In this document: positions 1-10,969 of the stretch, in pieces
How the letters are laid out: each line of letters starts with the position of its first letter
Numbering within the stretch: the first letter of the stretch is position 1
Assembly (NCBI RefSeq): GCF_040869045.1
Contig: NC_090324.1
Location: 193,376,028 to 193,440,027 of the forward strand
Direction: 5' to 3'
Length of the DNA stretch: 64,000 bases
Origin: Eurosta solidaginis
Lineage: Eukaryota; Arthropoda; Insecta; Diptera; Tephritidae
Notes under the pieces: generated by a model
Told to the model about the DNA's origin: nothing
The model's input: the letters and a program-made list of their open reading frames with translations, nothing else
Database searches by the model: none
Position numbers and translations under genes: made by a program

Positions 1-275
1 CGTGGCTATCATCCGATTTCGCTCAGTTTCAATACCAATCTATCCAGATAAGCTAGTGTACCAAATTTGGTGAAGATATCTCAATATTTACTCAAGTAGT
101 CGTGCTAACGGATGGACGGACGGACGGACGGACATGGCTCAATCAATTTTTTTTTCGATACTGATGATTTTGATACATGGTAGTCTATATCTATCTCGAT
201 TCTTTTATACCTGTACAACCAACCGTTATCCAATCAAAGTTAATATACTCTCTGTGCAAAGCACGCTGAGTAATA
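1..275 (-). mobile_element. HINE (Helentron/DINE-1-like) fragment, 5'-terminal part
   Basis: This is the TIR-proximal end of the satellite-bearing repeat family that recurs through the window; on the minus strand it is the element's 5' end. It carries the family landmarks: a CTCAAGT(A/T)(A/G)TCGTG motif, a (GGAC)n microsatellite near 114-134, the ATGGCTCAATC block and the terminal motif GCACGCTGAGTA near 261-272. The rest of the copy lies outside the window. The terminal motif places it in the same subfamily as the 1197-2899 copy. No coding capacity. Confidence 0.7.
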
Positions 276-549
276 AAAAAATAAAAAATAAAGAGAAAAT
301 AAAGTAGTGCCATATAGGTATTACAAAAATCCAGTATAAATAGCAAATAACCTGTGTTAATTTTATTTTCAGCTCTTAGTCCAAAAATCATTTAGTTAAT
401 GTGGCAAACATTTTTTTCATGTAATCCATCAATAATGATTCATGAATGAGACATCACTAATTAAAGTTAATAAAATGTATTAGTGGATTTTTTATAGGGG
501 GCCCGTAAATTGTTTAGTCCCGGGCCAAGATTTTCTCTCTACGGCCCTG
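276..549. mobile_element. hAT-type terminal fragment
   Basis: AT-rich sequence ending in GGGGGCCCG...CCCGGGCCAAGATTTTCTCTCTACGGCCCTG-type sequence (494-548). The same arrangement closes the hAT copy at 56300-56345, so this is probably the right terminus of that family; hAT ends of the CAGGG type are known. No transposase is present, and the left part (276-493) holds nothing else I recognise. Confidence 0.45.
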
Positions 550-1140
550 AGTTCCCCTGAGGATTCCAACCTCCCTAAGCACTGTGTGCCACTCCGGAAT
601 CCTCGGGCTCCCCACGGGAATCAATACTATTCTCAAAAAGGGAGCATCGTTAACCCAGCCCAACAGAATCCTAACACAGATCCACTGTCTTCCACAGAAT
701 ACCATTGAATCAGCAATTGCACGCACGTGGGTGGAGAACAAACTGCAAAGCTGGAGGGGATCGAGATGAGCACATATTGGATGCAAGGCCTCCGTACAAT
801 TAGTGGCGTCAGAATGATAAAATAAGAAAAGGCCGGAATATATGTAGGTAATGCAATAGTAAACCAGGCGATGGATTGGAGACAAGGCCTCTTCAACCGT
901 TCGAATATTGCGCCAGGTGAGGGAATAAAGCACGGATTGGAGACACTGCCTCTTCAACCGTTTGACCAAAAGCAGTCAACATACACGTAAAGACAAACCT
1001 ACAGATTGGAGACAAGGCTTCTTCAACTGTAGAAACAACGAGTAGGAGTGTAAACGTCTCACATGTAATCAGGGTTTATACACGGATTGGAGGCAAGGCC
1101 ACTCTAACCGGTGGAAGTACGAGAAAAGCCGTCGTTACGT
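550..1140. repeat. Degenerate minisatellite, GGATTGGAGACAAGG units
   Basis: Five diverged copies of a ~28-bp core (GGATTGGAGACAAGGCCTCT plus TCAACCG) begin near 773, 873, 934, 1003 and 1084, 61-100 bp apart, with unrelated spacers. ORFs across this stretch on either strand look like chance frames. Nothing else is recognised from 550 to 770. Confidence 0.55.
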
Positions 1141-1196
1141 ATTGTGGGGGGAAAACAAGAAATAAACCTATTAAAATTAAACGGAAATAAGTAAAG

Positions 1197-2899
1197 TTGT
1201 CTAAGTTCGGGTGTAACCGAACATTATATACTCAGCGTGAGCTTCAATTGTACATTTCATTTCAGATAAATTACTTTTCTACATAACACGTGGCCCCGCC
1301 CGTTTAAAAAAAATGTCTCCCCAATTCCTCTTACAATAAAACATGATAAGTGAAATATCATTGGTTCAAACCTATTTTTTGCTAAGTTAAAGCTTATTAT
1401 TCTAGTCTACGACCCTTTTAAACTTGTTTTGTATCTAAGTTACCGTGGTCTTTAACCGATCCCGTACATTTTTACTAGAAATATTTTCTGCCATAAGGAA
1501 AATATGTGTACACAATTTCATTACGATATGTTAATTTTTCGTCGAGTTATGGCCCCCGAAATATAAAAAATTGCTTAGTCATAAAAGGGGCGGTGCCACA
1601 CCCATTTTAAAAAATTTTAGTTTTCCAATTTAATGTTACAATTCAAATAAGAAAGTAAAATTCTATTGATACAAAGCTCTTTTTTTCTACGATAATAAGC
1701 TATTTATTTTCGTCTAGGACCCTTTTAAAAATCTTTTATATAAAAGTGGGCGTGGTCTTTAACCGATCTCGGCCATGTACCCCATTTTATTACGATCCGT
1801 TAATTTTTCTTCGAGATATTGCTCCCGAAACATAGAAAATTGCTTAGTCATAAAAGGGGTGGTGCCACGCCCATTTTTTTAAATTTAAAGTTTTTCCTAT
1901 TTAATGTTATAAATCCACTTGGGAAATGAAATACCATTGATATATAGCCCTTTTTTGCAAAGATATAGCTTATTTTATTCGTCCACGACCCTTTTAAAAA
2001 TTTTTATATAAAAGTGGGCATGGTCTTTAACCGATCTCGGCCATTTTCTCTAGAAATATTTCCTGCTATAGGGAAAATTTGTTTACCCAACTTTATTACG
2101 ATCCGTTAATTTTTCTTCGAGATATGGCTCCTGAATCATAGAAAATTTCTTAGTCATAAAAGGGTGGTGCCACACCCATTTTTTTAAATTTAAAGTTTTT
2201 CGTATTTATTGTTATAAATCCACTTGGGAAATGAAATACCATTGATATGTATCCCATTTTTGCAAAGATATAGCTTATTTTATTCGTCCACGACCCTTTT
2301 GAAAATCTTTTTTTTTAAAAGTGGGCGTGGACCTTAACCGATTTTCTTAATTTTTCTTCAAAGCACTCCTTACAGTAAAGGCAACCTCTCTTCCGAATTG
2401 TTACGATAGGTTTAACGGTTTTTGATTTATGATTAAAAATATTTGTAAAATTGATTTTATCACAAGTGGGCGGTGCCACGCCCATTTTAGAAAATGTTTA
2501 CTAATTTTTCTCAAGAGTCTCAATATCAGTCCACAAGTCAAATTTCAACATTCTAGGTGTATTATTTACTAAATTATCAGGTTTTTTGTGTTTTCCAAAA
2601 TTTTATATATATAAAAAGTGGGCGTAGTTATCAGCCGATTTCGCTCATTTTCTATACCAATCTATTCTGGGTCCAGATAAGCTAGTATACAATTTGGTGA
2701 TGATGTCTCAATATTTACTCAAGTTATCGTGCTACCGGGCGGAAGGACGAAAGGACGGACGGACATGGCTCAATCAAATTTTTTTTCGATACTGATGATG
2801 ATATATGGAAGTCTATATCTATTTCGATTCCTTTATATCTGTACAACCAACCGTTATCCAATCAAAGTTAATATACTCTGTGTGCAAAGCACGCTGAGT
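1197..2899 (-). mobile_element. HINE copy, GCGTG subfamily
   Basis: A copy of the Helentron-like family. It runs from the 3' hairpin end (GTTCGG-GTGTAA-CCGAAC, 1205-1222) to the 5' terminus (GCACGCTGAGTATA, about 2887-2899). It lacks the 128-bp satellite found in other copies. Instead it has three diverged ~270-300-bp direct repeats beginning near 1586, 1855 and 2160, each with a GGTGCCAC(A/G)CCC box and a GTGGGC(G/A)(T)GG box. Its subterminal pair is TACTCAGCGTGAGC / GCACGCTGAGTA. No coding capacity. Confidence 0.7.
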
Positions 2900-2944
2900 A
2901 TAAATATATATATATATTTTTATTTACATATATACATATAAAAC

Positions 2945-3155
2945 CAAGTAAGGAAGGCTAAGTTCGGCCGTAACCGAACATTACATACTCAGCTGAGAGT
3001 TTTGGAGACAAAATAAGGGAAAATCACCGTTTAGGAAAATAAACCTAGGTTAACCCTGGAATGTGATTGTATGACATGGGTATTAAATGCAAGGCATTAA
3101 AGAGTATTTTAAAAGGGAATGAGTCATAGTTCTATATGTGGACGCCATTTCGGGA
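2945..3155 (-). mobile_element. HINE fragment, 3' hairpin end
   Basis: Starts with the family 3' end CAAGTAAGGAAGGCTAAGTT, the hairpin and TACTCAGCTGAGAG, and continues into the first satellite-like unit (TGGACGCCATTTCGGGA), where homology stops. It lies immediately beside the 1197-2899 copy. The subterminal motif CAGCTGAG differs from both neighbours. Confidence 0.75.
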
Positions 3156-3551
3156 TAATAATAATAATAATACCCAACGGATTAAACCCTCCAAAGCCCG
3201 CCCGACCGGCGCGAGGGGCGCATCCGCATAACGCACGGATTTGTTATTGCCGAGTTGTTGATAGGCGGAGGTTTGTTAAGCGTCGAGATCTAAAACTGCT
3301 CAGCTACAGAATAAAAATCATCAGCTGAGTACTATACATAACTGTTAGAAATTACATAGAAATTATACATATATATACTACATTGTTAAATAAGTGAACA
3401 TTTTTAATTTATTTGATTTTTTTTTTTTTGTTAAGAGTTAAGATAGGATAAGACAGTTTTCTTTATGGTAAAAAGTGAATCCGTTATATCAAATGAATTA
3501 GAATGAGTGTTAAAATCATGACACAAACACCGAAAAGATTCATTTAATTCG
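3156..3551. other. Unassigned, with a short GC-rich block
   Basis: Holds an (ATA)n run, a GC-rich block (about 3180-3330) unlike its AT-rich surroundings, and AT-rich DNA up to the LINE. No protein family, RNA gene or repeat was recognised; the GC-rich block could be a fragment of another element. Confidence 0.3.
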
Positions 3552-3561
3552 AAATTAGTTT

Positions 3562-3592
<31 letters not shown>

Positions 3593-3799
3593 TTATTTAA
3601 AGTCGACGACAAATTATGGTCGACTGCATAATATAAAAGATATATAAATATACAACTCAAAAGATAAAATTTAAGATATATCGAGCTTTCAACAATGTTA
3701 TATTACAAACAAAGAAATATTAATGAACATTACTATTTAATTTCAGAATATAATAATAATAAGAAATATGAGCAGAAATAAGATCTTATGCCGAAATCT

Positions 3800-4085
3800 T
3801 ATACTGGCGGAATGCATCAGATTCCTCTCAGCATGATTTCGGAATGCAGTGGATTCCAATCTCCCTGTTGGAATGCAACAAGATTCCAATCAGCATGTCA
3901 TGGGAATCCGGCAGTGCTAAGAGTAGTGTAATGAGGATACGCCATCACAAGGCATAAAAAAGTAACATGACCTGTGTTGTTGGAATGCACCGGATTCCAA
4001 TCAGCTCGATGCCTGACCCATAAGATTATACTGCGGGAAAAAGCATGTTTTTTACGTTGTTGGAATGCACCAGATTCCAATCAAC
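3800..4085 (-). repeat. Hairpin-forming repeats in the LINE 3' UTR
   Basis: Five copies of a short interrupted palindrome, GGAATGCAnnnGATTCC, often extended to TTGGAAT...ATTCCAATCA, near 3812, 3840, 3868, 3979 and 4061. Each could form a 6-8-bp stem. They lie between the ORF2 stop and the tail of the LINE, so they would be in its transcript. Confidence 0.6.
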
Positions 4086-4210
4086 ACAGTACTGTCTTAT
4101 TCCTTCTTAATGATACATGTTGATAAATGTTCCTCCATCCTTAAGCGAGACAGTTCCTGTTTTTTTATCGAAGTAATAAAATGCCGGCAAATTAAATTAG
4201 CTTGTATCTC

Positions 4211-6894
4211 TTAAATTAGATAGGCAAGTATTGCATTACGTATAGTGGCAAAAGTACATTCAAGACTGATGCAGATATACAAGTCATTGTAGTGCGCGCA
4301 CCAGATAAGAAGAGGATTATTTTTAGCAAAGTTTCGTCGACAAAGGGGTAAATAGAAAGGAACGTAGTGTCTGGATACTCTAGGGGGAACCGCAAAAAAC
4401 AAGCGGCTGAGGAGGTCCGCGGAATCAATTTCTCCAATAATGAACTTATGGATGAACAATACCCCCAGTAATATTCTCCGATTTTCCAGAGTGGGTAAGT
4501 TAATAAGAAGAAGTCTACTTCTGTATGGAGGAAGGTGGAGACTTGAGTCCCAATTAAGGCCGCGCAATGCAAATATCAAAAATTGCTTTTGAACTGACTC
4601 AAGACGCTTTATATGCTTTTGAGAAACAGGGGACCAAACGCATGAGCAATACTCGAGTATTGGACGAACCAGCGATGTGTAAAGAACCTTAGTGAGGTAC
4701 GGATCATCGAACTCTTTAGCCCATCTTTTAACAAATCCAAGTAAACCCAACGCTTTGTTGGCTATAGATGAAATATGCATGTTAAAGTTCAATTTCGGAT
4801 CAAAAAGGACACCTAACTAGGCAGTTTAAATCCGCTTGAAGCAAGGGACGTTCTTCGATAGACGCATAAGACCAAAAAAGTTTTACATCATCAGCATACA
4901 TTAAGATTTTGGAGTATTTTATAGTGGTACAGATATCATTAATAAATAGCAAGAACAGAATTGGACCAAGGTGGCTGCCTTGTGGGACGCCAGAGGGAAC
5001 ATCGATGACGTTTGAAAACGTATTTTTAAAATAACTTTTTACGTTCGACCGCAGAGATACGACGAGATCCACTGGGTGAGACCAGGTTGGAAGCCAAGCC
5101 TATCCAGCTTGTAGATAAGTAAGGAGTGGGATACTTTGTCAAATGCTTTACTGAAATCAGTATAAATAACATCTGTGTGAAGATTTTCTCTAAATCCCTT
5201 AGAAACATGAGTTGTGAATTCAAGTAGATTAGTAATGGTAGATTTACCTTTACAGAATCCGTGTTGCGGTTCTGCAATCAAAGTAGAAATGGAAAATGTT
5301 AGCTGATTGGTAACGATAGCTTCAAACAACTTTGGGATGGCCGACAACTTTGCTATTCCTCGATAGTTCTCTACACACGACCTACTACCACTTTTGTGAA
5401 GGGGTATGAGAAAAGATTCCTTTCAAGCAGAAGGAAAGACTCCACTTTTTAGGGACATATTGAATAAATCAGTTAGAGGCTGATAAATGTGTTCAGCGCA
5501 TTTTTTAAGAAAACAAGTGGGAATTAAATCAGGACCGTACTTGTAAGATTCTTTCAAAGACGTTAAATATGAAAAAACTTCATCCGGATATATTTCTGGA
5601 ATATTAATGGTGTTAAGTGAGTTAAGCTGAAATGGGTATTCATTTGAAAAAGTATTAAATTCATTGGAATAGTTGGACTTGAAAAATTGTGCAAAGAAAT
5701 TAGCAATATCTTGATTGTCGCTAGACAAATCACCCTGGTATTTTAAAGCAAGGGAAACCATTTAACCCTACGTTTAGAGTTCACGAAATTATAGAAAGCT
5801 TTCGGACTGCAAGTTATTTTCCTTTTCATCTTACAGATGTACGTATTATAGCACTTTTTGTTTAATTCAAAATATTTATGACGCAAAATAGAGTAATGCA
5901 AGTAATCGGAGTGAGAGCCCGACCTTTTGTATAATTTGAAGAAGCGAGATTTTCTGTTTTTTAAGGACTTCAGCTCTTTAGTGAACCATATTTGGACTGA
6001 TTCGGTAGACACACGTTTTCGCTTAGGTACGTGTTTTTCCAAAATACCGTAAATGGTGGTATAAAAGTCAGAAACATTTTTGTCAATATCTACACCATAT
6101 TTGGGCCAAGCCACTGTAGATAAAGTTTGATTAAATTTACTAAAATTAGCCTTCGCGAATTGAAATCTGAAACTAGAGTCGTATTTAGTAGCAATGCTAC
6201 TCGGAGAATTTCTTTCGAATTCGTATGCTATTTCCAGGGAAGGATGGTAAGGGTCTTCAGGTACAGTAAGAGGTTCACCCCGGCTTAGAGTACATTTTGA
6301 TGTATCATCGACAAATACCAAATCAAGAGTCCTCCCGAACATGTTAGGAATTATATTTATCTGTTTAAGGCAAAGTTCAGTTATTTCGGCTAAAAATTCG
6401 TTGTTGGACAGGTTAGAAGAAATAGGTACAATAATCTGATCAGATATGGTCCATAATACATGCGGGAGATTAAAGTCACCCAGGACTATCATCGAATCAA
6501 TGGGCTTCATCAATGAATTAACAATTTTGAGCAGGGAAATATGATCCATATACACCGAAGGATCAGAAGATGGTGGGATATAGCAGACCGCGATATAGAC
6601 ACAACCCATTCCGAGATTTATTCTAATGCATTTGAATTCTGTAGAATCAATAATGGGTAAATTAACCTCAGCTGAAGGTACAGAAGAATGTACCGCAAGC
6701 AATACTCCACCTCCAATTCTGTTCAAGCGGTCAGTTCTGTATATTTGGTAATTATGGCAAAGAATCTCTGAGTTAAATACATGAGGTTTTAGCCAAGTTT
6801 CAGTTAAAGCGATAATGTTGTAATTGCAGTTAAACGATTTCAAATACAATTCAGTTAGTTTAGTGTTTAAACCTCTAACATTTTGATAAAACAA
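4211..6894 (-). pseudogene. LINE ORF2: APE endonuclease + reverse transcriptase (broken)
   Basis: Codes for nicking and target-primed reverse transcription of the LINE RNA. From the start: an APE-type endonuclease (NVRGLNTK, ALTETWL, VLGDFN), then RT with FSKAFDKV (motif A), SGVPQGSHLGP (motif B) and MYADD (motif C), then the thumb region (RPILEYCSCVW). Breaks: a frameshift near 5755, an in-frame TGA at 5423-5425, a frameshift near 5040-5070, and a deletion near 4795 that removes sequence just after the YADD region. No RNase H follows. The endonuclease reading frame of about 380 codons is still open. Confidence 0.85.
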
Positions 6895-6914
6895 ATTTAG
6901 GACCGATTTAACAT

Positions 6915-7493
6915 TCAGCTTTTTGATGCAATATTGTTATGTGGAAGTGTAGCAAGATTTGAAATATTAGTATTACGCCTACACTCGAATTCCCGCACAA
7001 AAGCACCGGACGGCCAAAAAGAATTATTTAATATAGTATCAAAATGTTGTGCGGATACATCAATCCTAAAATAGGAAATATCCCTAGGATAGTTAAAATT
7101 GAATTTTCGAACTTCAGCAACGGCATTGAGTGTCGGAGCACTAGAGGAGGCATTACAATTTCTATGTTGGTTTACGTTAGTTAAGTCATCCGGATATTTG
7201 AAAGACTTAAATAAGTTTTCATACTGGATGAATTTCTTGGACAGTGCCTCAATTTCCCTGCCTATTTCAGAGAACCCATCACGAGCCTGTTTAAAAACTT
7301 TGAAAAGATCAATCTCAGTTGGTCTACATTTCAAACAGGCCCAACGAACTCCCTTATCACTATCGTTGAGAGCGTCAACCACTCTTGCTGACAAACCGGC
7401 ACATTTCATATGGGCGGGCGCATCGCAAAGCCAGCATGACACGAAGGGATGGGAATCACTTTTTATCAAGCAGTTCGCATATAGGCAAGACAT
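6915..7493 (-). CDS. LINE ORF1, PHD-like zinc finger protein
   Basis: 192 codons. The N-terminal ~60 residues carry a PHD-like cysteine/histidine pattern (CLYANC, CWLC, HMKC, WACLKC), followed by a helical stretch of the coiled-coil type (FKVFKQARDGFSEIGREIEAL). Such ORF1 proteins are known in CR1-like LINEs and bind nucleic acid. It is short for an ORF1 and stops 20 bp before ORF2, so its C-terminal half may be lost. The ATG at 7493 directly precedes the finger and fits the start. Confidence 0.7.
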   Translation of the reverse strand: MSCLYANCLIKSDSHPFVSCWLCDAPAHMKCAGLSARVVDALNDSDKGVRWACLKCRPTEIDLFKVFKQARDGFSEIGREIEALSKKFIQYENLFKSFKYPDDLTNVNQHRNCNASSSAPTLNAVAEVRKFNFNYPRDISYFRIDVSAQHFDTILNNSFWPSGAFVREFECRRNTNISNLATLPHNNIASKS

Positions 7494-8022
7494 TTTAATA
7501 AAAATTAAGAGACAAAAAAAGGAATTAATAAAATAGTGAGAGTAAGTTGATTAATTGAAAAATAGCGCAGCGGGTTATATAGAAAAAATAAAAAAAAAAC
7601 AGTTTGGATGCACTGTATGAGCAGTTTGAGATGCACTGTGATAACACTGAACAAACCGCGCAAACAGCTGTGACACTAAGAAAGAGAAATGAAGTGTGCG
7701 CGCAAAATCAAAAATAAAAACAATTACACTATTAAAACTGATGCCTATCAACAGCAACAACACAATGCAATGCAGAAAACACTCGGCAAATCAATTGTAT
7801 GTAAATAAGTGTGTGTATATGCAAATTAATGAAAAATTAGTTTTTATTTTAAATATTTAACTAAAACAACTGAAATTAATTGAATTTCTTTAATTAGCAC
7901 ACTCAATGAATTCACTTCACTACTTATGTCAACAACAAAACTATCTTTAACAATATTAAACAATTTGTTTATCAAAAAAGACAAGAGCACAGATACAAAA
8001 CAAACTATACAGCTTGACGTTT
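7494..8022. other. LINE 5' UTR, target duplication and AT-rich flank
   Basis: 7494-7833 is the LINE 5' untranslated region, 7834-7849 the right target duplication, and 7850-8022 AT-rich DNA with no recognisable gene or repeat. Confidence 0.5.
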
Positions 8023-9352
8023 GCCATAAAGTTGGACCAAGGGTGACTCTAGAATGTGTTTGTAGGATACGGGTATCAAATAAAAGGTGGTAATGAGTAT
8101 TTTAAAAGGGAGAGGGCCTTAGTTCTATAGGTGGACGCCTTTTCGAGTTATCGTCATAAAGGTGGACCAGGGGTAACTCTAGAAAGTGTTTGTACGATAT
8201 GGGTATCAAATTCAAGGTATTAATGAGGGTTTTAAAATTTATGTATACTTTGCGTCAAAAAACCAAACCAATCACCATCTTTCATCCTTTTTTTCGTATT
8301 TGGTATAGAATTATGGCATTTTTTTTAATTTTTCGAAATTTTCGATATCGAAAAAGTGGGCGTGGTCATAGTCGGATTTCGCCCATTTTTAATACCAAGA
8401 TAAAGTGAGTTCAGGTAAATACGTGAACTAAGTTTAGTAAAGATATATCGATTTTTGTTCAAGTTTTCGTGTTAACGGCCGAGCGGAAGGGCAGACGGAA
8501 GACTGTGTATAAAAACTGGACGTGGCTTCAACCGATTTCGCCCATTTTAACTGAAACCAGTTATCATCATAGAGTCAATGCCCCTACCAAATTTCACATG
8601 GATTGGTCAATTTTTGTTCGACTTATGGCATTAAAATTATTCTAGACAAATTAAATGAAAAAGGGCGGAGCCACGCCCATTTTGAAATTTTCTTTTATTT
8701 TTGTATTTTGTTGCTCCATATCATTACTGGAGTTGAATTTTGACATAATTTACTTATATGCTGTAAAGATATTACATTTTTTGTTAAAATTTGACTTTAA
8801 AAAATTTTTTTTAAAAAGTGGGGGTGTTCGTCATCCGATTTTGCTAATTTTTATTTAGCACACATATAGTAACAGGAGTAACGTTCCTGCCAAACTTCAT
8901 CATGATATATTCTATGACTGCCAAATTACAGCTTGCACAACTTTTAAATTACCTTCTTTTAAAAGTGGGCGGTGCAACACCCATTGTACAAAATTTTACT
9001 AGTTTTCTATTCTGCGTTTTTTTCCGTTTTTCGAAATTTTCGATATCGAAAAAGTGGGCGTGGTTATTGTCCGATTTCGTTCATTTTAAAGAGCGATCTG
9101 AGATGTGTGCCCAGGAATCTACGCAACAAATTCAATCAAAATACCTCAAAATTTACTCAAGTTATCGTGTTCACGGACAGACAGACGGACGTACGGAAGG
9201 ACGGACGGACATGACTAAATGAATTTCTTTTTTTCGCACAGATCGTTTTGATATATAGAAATCTATATCTATATCGATTAGTTTATGCCGGTACGGGGTA
9301 CCGTTATGCGAACAAAGTTAATATATTCTGTGAGCTCTGCTCAGCTGAGTAT
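8023..9352 (-). mobile_element. HINE fragment, CAGCTGAG subfamily
   Basis: Begins inside the satellite region (about 1.5 units with TAGGTGGACGCCTTTTCGAG), runs through the GGGCGG-N4-CGCCC body modules and a (GGAC)n tract (9175-9210), and ends in TCTGCTCAGCTGAGTAT, the element's 5' terminus. The 3' hairpin end is missing. No coding capacity; reading frames here are repeats in translation. Confidence 0.75.
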
Positions 9353-9475
9353 AAAATAAAATAATTTAAAAAAAAATTTTAAGTTAAACGGTTTTATTGA
9401 AAACAATACGTACATGAAGTAATAATAATAATAAAAGCTAGAAAATAATTAGGTAGATCCTAGGTACTAGTCATC

Positions 9476-9688
9476 ACTTACTTACTTACTTACTTAATTG
9501 GCGCTTATCATCACACTCCTCATCAATCTAGGGCGTTGCTCAAACAATTAAATAAAAGCGTTGGGCGCGTGAAATTTCTAAAAATGTGAGGCGTAGCATA
9601 ACCTGATTAAGGTTCAGTTCGTCTTATATATGAGTATCAATCAATTCCGTTTAGACGGTTAAGCGCCAATTAAGTAAGTAAGTAAGTA
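9476..9688. mobile_element. Foldback MITE with ACTTACTTACTT termini
   Basis: Inverted termini: ACTTACTTACTTACTTAATT then GGCGCTTA on the left (9476 on), and TAAGCGCC then AATTAAGTAAGTAAGT on the right (to 9688). About 210 bp, no ORF. The terminal four-base repeat makes the exact ends and target duplication ambiguous. Confidence 0.6.
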
Positions 9689-9819
9689 TTTAGTTCATTT
9701 AGTGACTCATAATTACAAGGACTCTTTCCTTACAATTTATTACAATCTAAGTCCTCAATACATAATCCTTCCAAAGACTTTACTCGACTCTGCGCCACAT
9801 ATGCTTGTCCTTCCTCCAA

Positions 9820-10670
9820 CTCCAAAATATTTTGATGTCACTTCTACCGGACTGTATGTAATATTTGTTCCAAATATGAGGCAAATCGGACATCATAGTT
9901 CGCTTTCTATTCATCTATGTATTATGTGTTCCAAATATGGACCAAATCGGACCACAAATACGATTTTTTTAATATCTCGATCTTTGCGCCACCCAGCGGC
10001 GATTTTTTTATAGGTCGCATTCTATTCTTGTATGTATTATGTGTTCCAAATAACAGACAAACCGGACCACCACCTAGCGGCGATTTTTTTATAGGTCGCT
10101 TTCTATTCTTGTATGTATTATGTGTTCCAAATATGAGCCAAATCGGACCACAAATACGATTTTTGCGAAGATCTCGATCCTTGTACCACCTAGCGGCGAT
10201 TTTTTCACAGATCGCTTTCTATCCTTGTATGTATTATGCGATCCTAATATGAGTCAAATCGGACTACAAATACGATTTTTGTGAATATCTCGATCCTTGC
10301 GCCACCTAGCAGCGATTTTTCTCGTAGTTCGCTTTTTATTATTGTATGTATTATGTGTTCCAAATGTGAGCCAAATCGGACAACAAACAAGATTTTTTTA
10401 ATATATCGATCCTTGCGCCAACTAGTGGCGATTTTTTTTCATAGGTCGCTTTCTATTCTTGTATGTATTAAGTATTCCAAATATGAGCCAAATCGGACCA
10501 CAAATAGGATTGTTGTGAATATCTCGATCCTTGCGCCACCTAGCGGTGATTTTTTTTCACAGGTCGCTTTCTATTCTTGTATGCATTATGTGTTCCAAAT
10601 ATGAGCCAAATAGGACAACAAATACGATTTTTGTGAATATCTCGATCCTTGCGCCACCCCCTGCCATTTT
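9820..10670. repeat. ~117-bp tandem satellite array
   Basis: About seven diverged units, recognisable by GTATTATGTGTTCCAAATAT near 9919, 10034 (short), 10117, 10230, 10347, 10467 and 10583; spacing 83-120 bp, mostly 113-120. Each unit also has ATATCTCGATCC and GCGCCACCTAGCGGCGATTT. Long frames across the array arise from the repeat. Confidence 0.8.
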
Positions 10671-10768
10671 TTCTTATTATTGCATTGTCATCGGATTCTG
10701 AACTATATTCCAAGTTTCAAGCTTGTAGCTTATCGGGAAGTTACTTAAATTGCAATAACAAAATTCGT

Positions 10769-10826
10769 GCCAGCCAGCCAACCAACCAGCCAGCCAGCCA
10801 ACCAGCCAGCCAACCACCAGCCTGTC
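10769..10826. repeat. CCAG/CCAA microsatellite
   Basis: A run of alternating GCCA, ACCA and CCAG tetranucleotides next to the right inverted end of the satellite-bearing element. Confidence 0.85.
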
Positions 10827-10969
10827 AAGTCAAGCTAAATAAAACCGTTTAAAAAAACCCTACAATACAAGTAGTCGAACGCACAAACATGCCACAAGCA
10901 CTGTATGCACAGTGTTTAAGGTATGCTTGGAAATATTCGTTGAAGTGGTATGTGTAAATCATATTGAGA

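Larger units (their letters stand above)
3568..7833 (-). mobile_element. CR1/jockey-type LINE, decayed but nearly full length
   Basis: A non-LTR retrotransposon with 5' UTR, a PHD-finger ORF1, an ORF2 (endonuclease plus reverse transcriptase, no RNase H seen), a 3' UTR with hairpin repeats, and an (AAATA)n tail (TATTT repeats on the plus strand, about 3560-3600). A 16-bp direct repeat, AAATTAGTTTTTATTT, lies at 3552-3567 and 7834-7849 and is read as the target duplication. The PHD-type ORF1 and lack of RNase H suggest the CR1/jockey group. ORF2 has frameshifts, a stop and a deletion, so this copy is dead. Confidence 0.85.
9375..10855. mobile_element. Second satellite-bearing element (HINE-like architecture)
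   Basis: Bounded by inverted copies of AAACGGTTTTATT (about 9386-9398) and AATAAAACCGTTT (about 10838-10850). Inside are a small foldback, a ~117-bp tandem array (9820-10670) and a CCAG/CCAA microsatellite (10769-10826). The plan of inverted termini, internal satellite and tetranucleotide microsatellite resembles that of DINE-1/Helentron-derived elements, but I saw no terminal hairpin or target duplication, so the class is uncertain. Confidence 0.5.

Noticed and set aside
3180..3330. GC-rich block as rRNA or tRNA
   Set aside because: No cloverleaf or recognisable rRNA core could be found by eye.
7099..7536. 145-codon plus-strand ORF
   Set aside because: Antisense shadow of LINE ORF1.
9702..10604. 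Three overlapping ORFs of 103-111 codons with similar peptides
   Set aside because: They are translations of the ~117-bp satellite; the similarity comes from the repeat and the frames shift between units.
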